Below, piece by piece: positions 15,581 to 17,885 of a stretch of 17,885 nucleotides of DNA (its first letter is position 1; each line of letters opens with the position of its first letter). The notes under the pieces are model-generated. The model worked only from the letters and a program-made list of their open reading frames with translations. It was not told where the DNA came from and searched no databases. The position numbers and the translations under genes are program-made. Origin of the DNA: DUZB01 sp964407525. GTDB taxonomy: Bacteria > Desulfobacterota > DSM-4660 > Desulfatiglandales > Desulfatiglandaceae. The stretch lies in assembly GCA_964407525.1 (NCBI GenBank), contig CAYOWC010000076.1, positions 1-17,885 of the forward strand, in the 5' to 3' direction.

Positions 15581-15699
15581 CATGGTCTATTCGACAACAG
15601 ATATAAATAACACGTTAATTCGACATGAGCCGGTAAGAGTAACCATCGTTCATTCATAATTAATAATGTTCATTTTTAAAATACCAACAGGGGGTTCCC

Positions 15700-16248
15700 A
15701 TGCCGGCCAAAAAGCAACAAGTGTCCATAGGCAAGAGGATTTTCAAACTCAGGAAATCAAAAAAGCTCACCCTCAAACACCTGGCTAACGAAACCGGCCT
15801 TGCAACGAAAGTCATCTCCCAGATAGAAAAGGGAGAGATAATGCCGTCTGTTTCCATTATCCTCCAGCTTTCAAGGGCCTTGGAGATTGATTCGAGCATA
15901 CTCTTAAAAGAAGAGAAAAAACAGGCCGGCAAGAAAACTTCGGATGATTACCAAAAACGGACCGATGCCTACACCTATGAAACCCTCACCCCCGAGGCAA
16001 GACATAAACACCTGAAGGCCTTTAAGATATTCATTGACCCCAAATCAGAACACAAGTCTGTAAGCTATACCCACCTCGGAGAAGAATTCCAGTATGTTCT
16101 GACGGGAAAAGTGGAAATAATGGTTGGAGAAAATAAGAACGTCCTTAATCCTGGGCAGAGCCTGCATTTCAACTCATCGATTCCCCATAAACTCCGAAAT
16201 CTCAGCGATAAAAAAGCTGAACTTCTTGTTGTGCTTTATACACCCTGA
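15700..16248 (+). CDS. XRE-family transcriptional regulator with C-terminal cupin domain
   Basis: This 182-residue protein joins an N-terminal Cro/C1-type helix-turn-helix (residues 10-66, with LKHLANETGLATKVISQIEKG) to a small cupin domain (about 105-180). The cupin shows H125, E128/E129 and H163 in the places where such domains bind metal or a ligand (YTHLGEEFQYVLTG and SIPHKL). This architecture is common in regulators that sense small organic molecules. AGGGGG lies before the ATG. The second acyl-CoA dehydrogenase follows after 15 bases with its own GGAGG site, so the two are co-transcribed. The regulator may control the acyl-CoA cluster in response to an acid or CoA ester; that is inference from position only. 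Confidence 0.92.
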   Translation: MPAKKQQVSIGKRIFKLRKSKKLTLKHLANETGLATKVISQIEKGEIMPSVSIILQLSRALEIDSSILLKEEKKQAGKKTSDDYQKRTDAYTYETLTPEARHKHLKAFKIFIDPKSEHKSVSYTHLGEEFQYVLTGKVEIMVGENKNVLNPGQSLHFNSSIPHKLRNLSDKKAELLVVLYTP

Positions 16249-16263
16249 CCGGAGGAAGAAACA

Positions 16264-17406
16264 ATGGCATATCATTTGAATGAAGAACAACGCATGATCC
16301 AAGCCATGGTCAGGGAATTTTCCAGGGAAAACATCCTGCCTACCGCCGCTGAAAGGGACAAGACCGGTGAATTTCCCAGGGAAAATCTGCGAAAGATGGG
16401 GGAACTGGGTCTGATGGGAATGAATGTACCGCCTGAATATAGTGGAGCCGGGGTGGATTCCGTCAGCTATTCCCTTGCTCTCCAGGAAATTGCTTACTCC
16501 TGCGCTTCCACCGCCGTGGTCATGTCCGTGCACAATTCCGTTGCATGCGGGCCCATATACCTGTTTGGTTCCGACTATCAGAAAGAAACCTACCTGAAAC
16601 AGCTGGCCACGGGAGAGAAAATAGGTTCCTTTGCGCTTACTGAACCCGGGGCCGGATCGGACCCGGTCAACCAGAAAACCAAGGCCGTACGAGACGGCGA
16701 AAGTTTCGTCATCAACGGAACCAAAATGTTCATTACCACCGGGAAGAACTCCCATATGACCGTGGTTACGGCAATCACGGACAGGGACAAAAAACACAGG
16801 GGTATCAGCGCATTCCTGGTGGAAAAAGGAACGCCCGGATTTCACGTGGGAAAAGAAGAAAGCAAAATGGGGCTGAAGGCATCGGATACGGTGGAACTCA
16901 TTTTTGAGGACTGCAGGATACCCGCGGAGAACCTTCTTGGCAATGAAGGGGACGGCTTTATGATCGCCATGACTTCCCTGGACGGGGGTCGGATAGGCAT
17001 TTCATCCCAATCTGTCGGCCTTGCACAGGCATGCCTCGACGCCGCAGTCGGTTATGCCAGAGAAAGAGTCCAGTTCGGCAAGGCAATATCCCAGTTTCAG
17101 GGCATCCGCTGGATGATTGCGGACATGGCCACCCAGATCGAAGCGGCAAGGCTCCTGACCTTCAACGCGGCAGCCATGAAAGACCGGGGGGAGAATTATT
17201 CCGCATCCGCCTCCATGGCCAAGGTATTCGCCTCGGAGATGGCCAATAAGGTCGCCTACACCGCCCTCCAGATCCACGGAGGCTACGGGTATATCCAGGA
17301 GTTCCCCGTTGAAAGATATTACAGGGATGCGCGGGTCTTTACCATTTATGAGGGAACATCCGAGATCCAGAGGAGAGTCATTGCGAAGCATGTGATTGGG
17401 AAATAA
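16264..17406 (+). CDS. Acyl-CoA dehydrogenase, short-chain type, second copy
   Basis: This 380-residue FAD enzyme is a paralogue of the dehydrogenase at 10377-11522. Visible are FALTEPGAGSDP, the TSLDGGRIGISSQSVGLAQ helix, LQIHGGYGYIQEFPVERYYRDARV, and the terminal TIYEGTSEIQRR with catalytic base E363. Normal family length. A GGAGG ribosome site lies nine bases before the ATG, directly after the XRE-cupin gene. Pairing with a regulator and not with the crotonase suggests a different substrate or induction pattern, for instance butyryl-CoA against isobutyryl-CoA or 2-methylbutyryl-CoA. Sequence alone cannot settle the substrate. Electrons would go to the ETF whose alpha gene ends at 17755. 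Confidence 0.95.
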   Translation: MAYHLNEEQRMIQAMVREFSRENILPTAAERDKTGEFPRENLRKMGELGLMGMNVPPEYSGAGVDSVSYSLALQEIAYSCASTAVVMSVHNSVACGPIYLFGSDYQKETYLKQLATGEKIGSFALTEPGAGSDPVNQKTKAVRDGESFVINGTKMFITTGKNSHMTVVTAITDRDKKHRGISAFLVEKGTPGFHVGKEESKMGLKASDTVELIFEDCRIPAENLLGNEGDGFMIAMTSLDGGRIGISSQSVGLAQACLDAAVGYARERVQFGKAISQFQGIRWMIADMATQIEAARLLTFNAAAMKDRGENYSASASMAKVFASEMANKVAYTALQIHGGYGYIQEFPVERYYRDARVFTIYEGTSEIQRRVIAKHVIGK

Positions 17407-17470
17407 CCGAACCCGTTCCAATGAAAAGTATTCACCGGCCGCTTGTCCCGCTAGCGGGGCTGCGCTCAAG

Positions 17471-17665
17471 ACGCAAAGAACGCTAAGATTTGTTTTTTTA
17501 CCGAATCGGAACGGACGATTCGGTAAAGCAATCGGCCCTGCGGGCACTTTGGAGAATGGAACCGTTATCGAAACTATATTCTGAAGGATCACACAGAAAA
17601 ATGGGATGTTTTTTCGAATCGTCCGTTCCGATTCGAAAAAGACTTTGCGGCCTTCGCGCCTTCGC
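17471..17665. repeat. Nested palindromic element in the acd-etfA convergent gap (family G)
   Basis: Two hairpins, TTTACCGAATCG/CGATTCGGTAAA (17497-17527) and TTTTTTCGAATCG/CGATTCGAAAAA (17609-17640), have 21-base cores (17502-17522 and 17615-17635) that are exact reverse complements of each other. Outer flanks ACGCAAAGAACGCTAAG (17471-17487) and CTTTGCGGCCTTCGCG (near 17643-17658) also form an imperfect inverted pair. No T run follows either stem, so these are not simple terminators. The remainder of the 348-base gap includes a CCCGCTAGCGGG palindrome at 17447-17458 and no gene that I can support. Confidence 0.75.
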
Positions 17666-17754
17666 GGTTCAATCCAGTTTCATACCAAATGTTCCGAATT
17701 CCCCAATCCGCAATCCAAAATTGTGCCTGAACAGACTTTTCGTTCAGACGCAAT

Positions 17755-17885
17755 TTACAATTTCTCTTTCAAGGCTGAAACCACATTAAAGAGATCGGCA
17801 ACCACACCGTAATCGGCAACCCTGAATATGGGCGCTTTTGGGTCTTTGTTTACAGCGATTACCGTCCCCGCACCTGCAATCCCAG
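17755..17885 (-). CDS. etfA: Electron transfer flavoprotein alpha subunit, C-terminal end (partial)
   Basis: The minus strand from the window edge to the stop at 17755 encodes the last 42 residues of EtfA. The peptide includes GAGTVIAVNKDPKAPIF and ADYGVVADLF, the conserved FAD-binding end of the alpha subunit (family form: VIAINKDPEAPIF, ADYGIVGDLF). ETF takes electrons from acyl-CoA dehydrogenases and passes them to a membrane quinone reductase or another acceptor. It converges with the second acyl-CoA dehydrogenase and fits the acyl-CoA oxidation role of the region. The 5' part and any etfB lie beyond the right edge. The frame is too short to appear in ordinary ORF lists. Confidence 0.93.
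   Translation of the reverse strand, partial: GIAGAGTVIAVNKDPKAPIFRVADYGVVADLFNVVSALKEKL

Noticed and set aside
17002..17592. Minus-strand 196-codon frame
   Set aside because: It is antisense to the second acyl-CoA dehydrogenase, whose catalytic motifs are intact, and has no recognisable motif.
17497..17640. Rho-independent terminators
   Set aside because: Neither hairpin is followed by a T run in the direction of either flanking gene; the T runs are part of the stems or lie before them.

Overview
The window looks like part of the chromosome of an anaerobic Desulfobacterota-type (former Deltaproteobacteria) bacterium. The reasons are a moderate base composition, a 2-oxoacid:ferredoxin oxidoreductase remnant, a B12-dependent acyl-CoA mutase split into large and small subunits, acyl-CoA dehydrogenases next to ETF, and many short palindromic dispersed repeats in the intergenic gaps. 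This placement is inference from gene content; there is no rRNA or other marker gene here.

Layout. Positions 1-406 hold a 180-bp-period palindromic repeat array that runs into the stop codon of a minus-strand MoxR-type AAA+ ATPase (404-1489). A plus-strand class A penicillin-binding protein follows (1921-4317), then a repeat-filled gap, a minus-strand class I aminotransferase (4648-5961) and a truncated 2-oxoacid:ferredoxin oxidoreductase gamma subunit (6381-6734). From a good sigma70-like promoter at 6871-6900 a plus-strand acyl-CoA cluster runs to 17406. It contains two thiolases, a crotonase, an acyl-CoA dehydrogenase, the mutase large subunit, the B12-binding small subunit, a MeaB GTPase, a small two-helix membrane protein, an XRE-cupin regulator and a second acyl-CoA dehydrogenase. 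The right edge holds the last 42 codons of etfA on the minus strand, so the flavoprotein that accepts electrons from these dehydrogenases is adjacent.

How the genes fit together. The mutase would routinely be named methylmalonyl-CoA mutase. However, the two residues that set substrate choice are Phe91 and Gln209, the isobutyryl-CoA mutase pair, and not Tyr/Arg. With its neighbours this suggests a route isobutyryl-CoA <-> butyryl-CoA -> crotonyl-CoA -> 3-hydroxybutyryl-CoA -> acetoacetyl-CoA -> 2 acetyl-CoA. Only the 3-hydroxyacyl-CoA dehydrogenase and the CoA-activating enzyme are not seen in the window.

The second theme is repeats. At least seven families of short palindromic or tandem repeats occupy the gaps. 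Two are related non-autonomous transposon-like elements (11624-11768 and 15431-15552) with 12-bp terminal inverted repeats CAGCAATTCTCA and perfect 9-bp target duplications. Each is inserted inside a copy of a different older repeat family, giving a readable order of insertion events.
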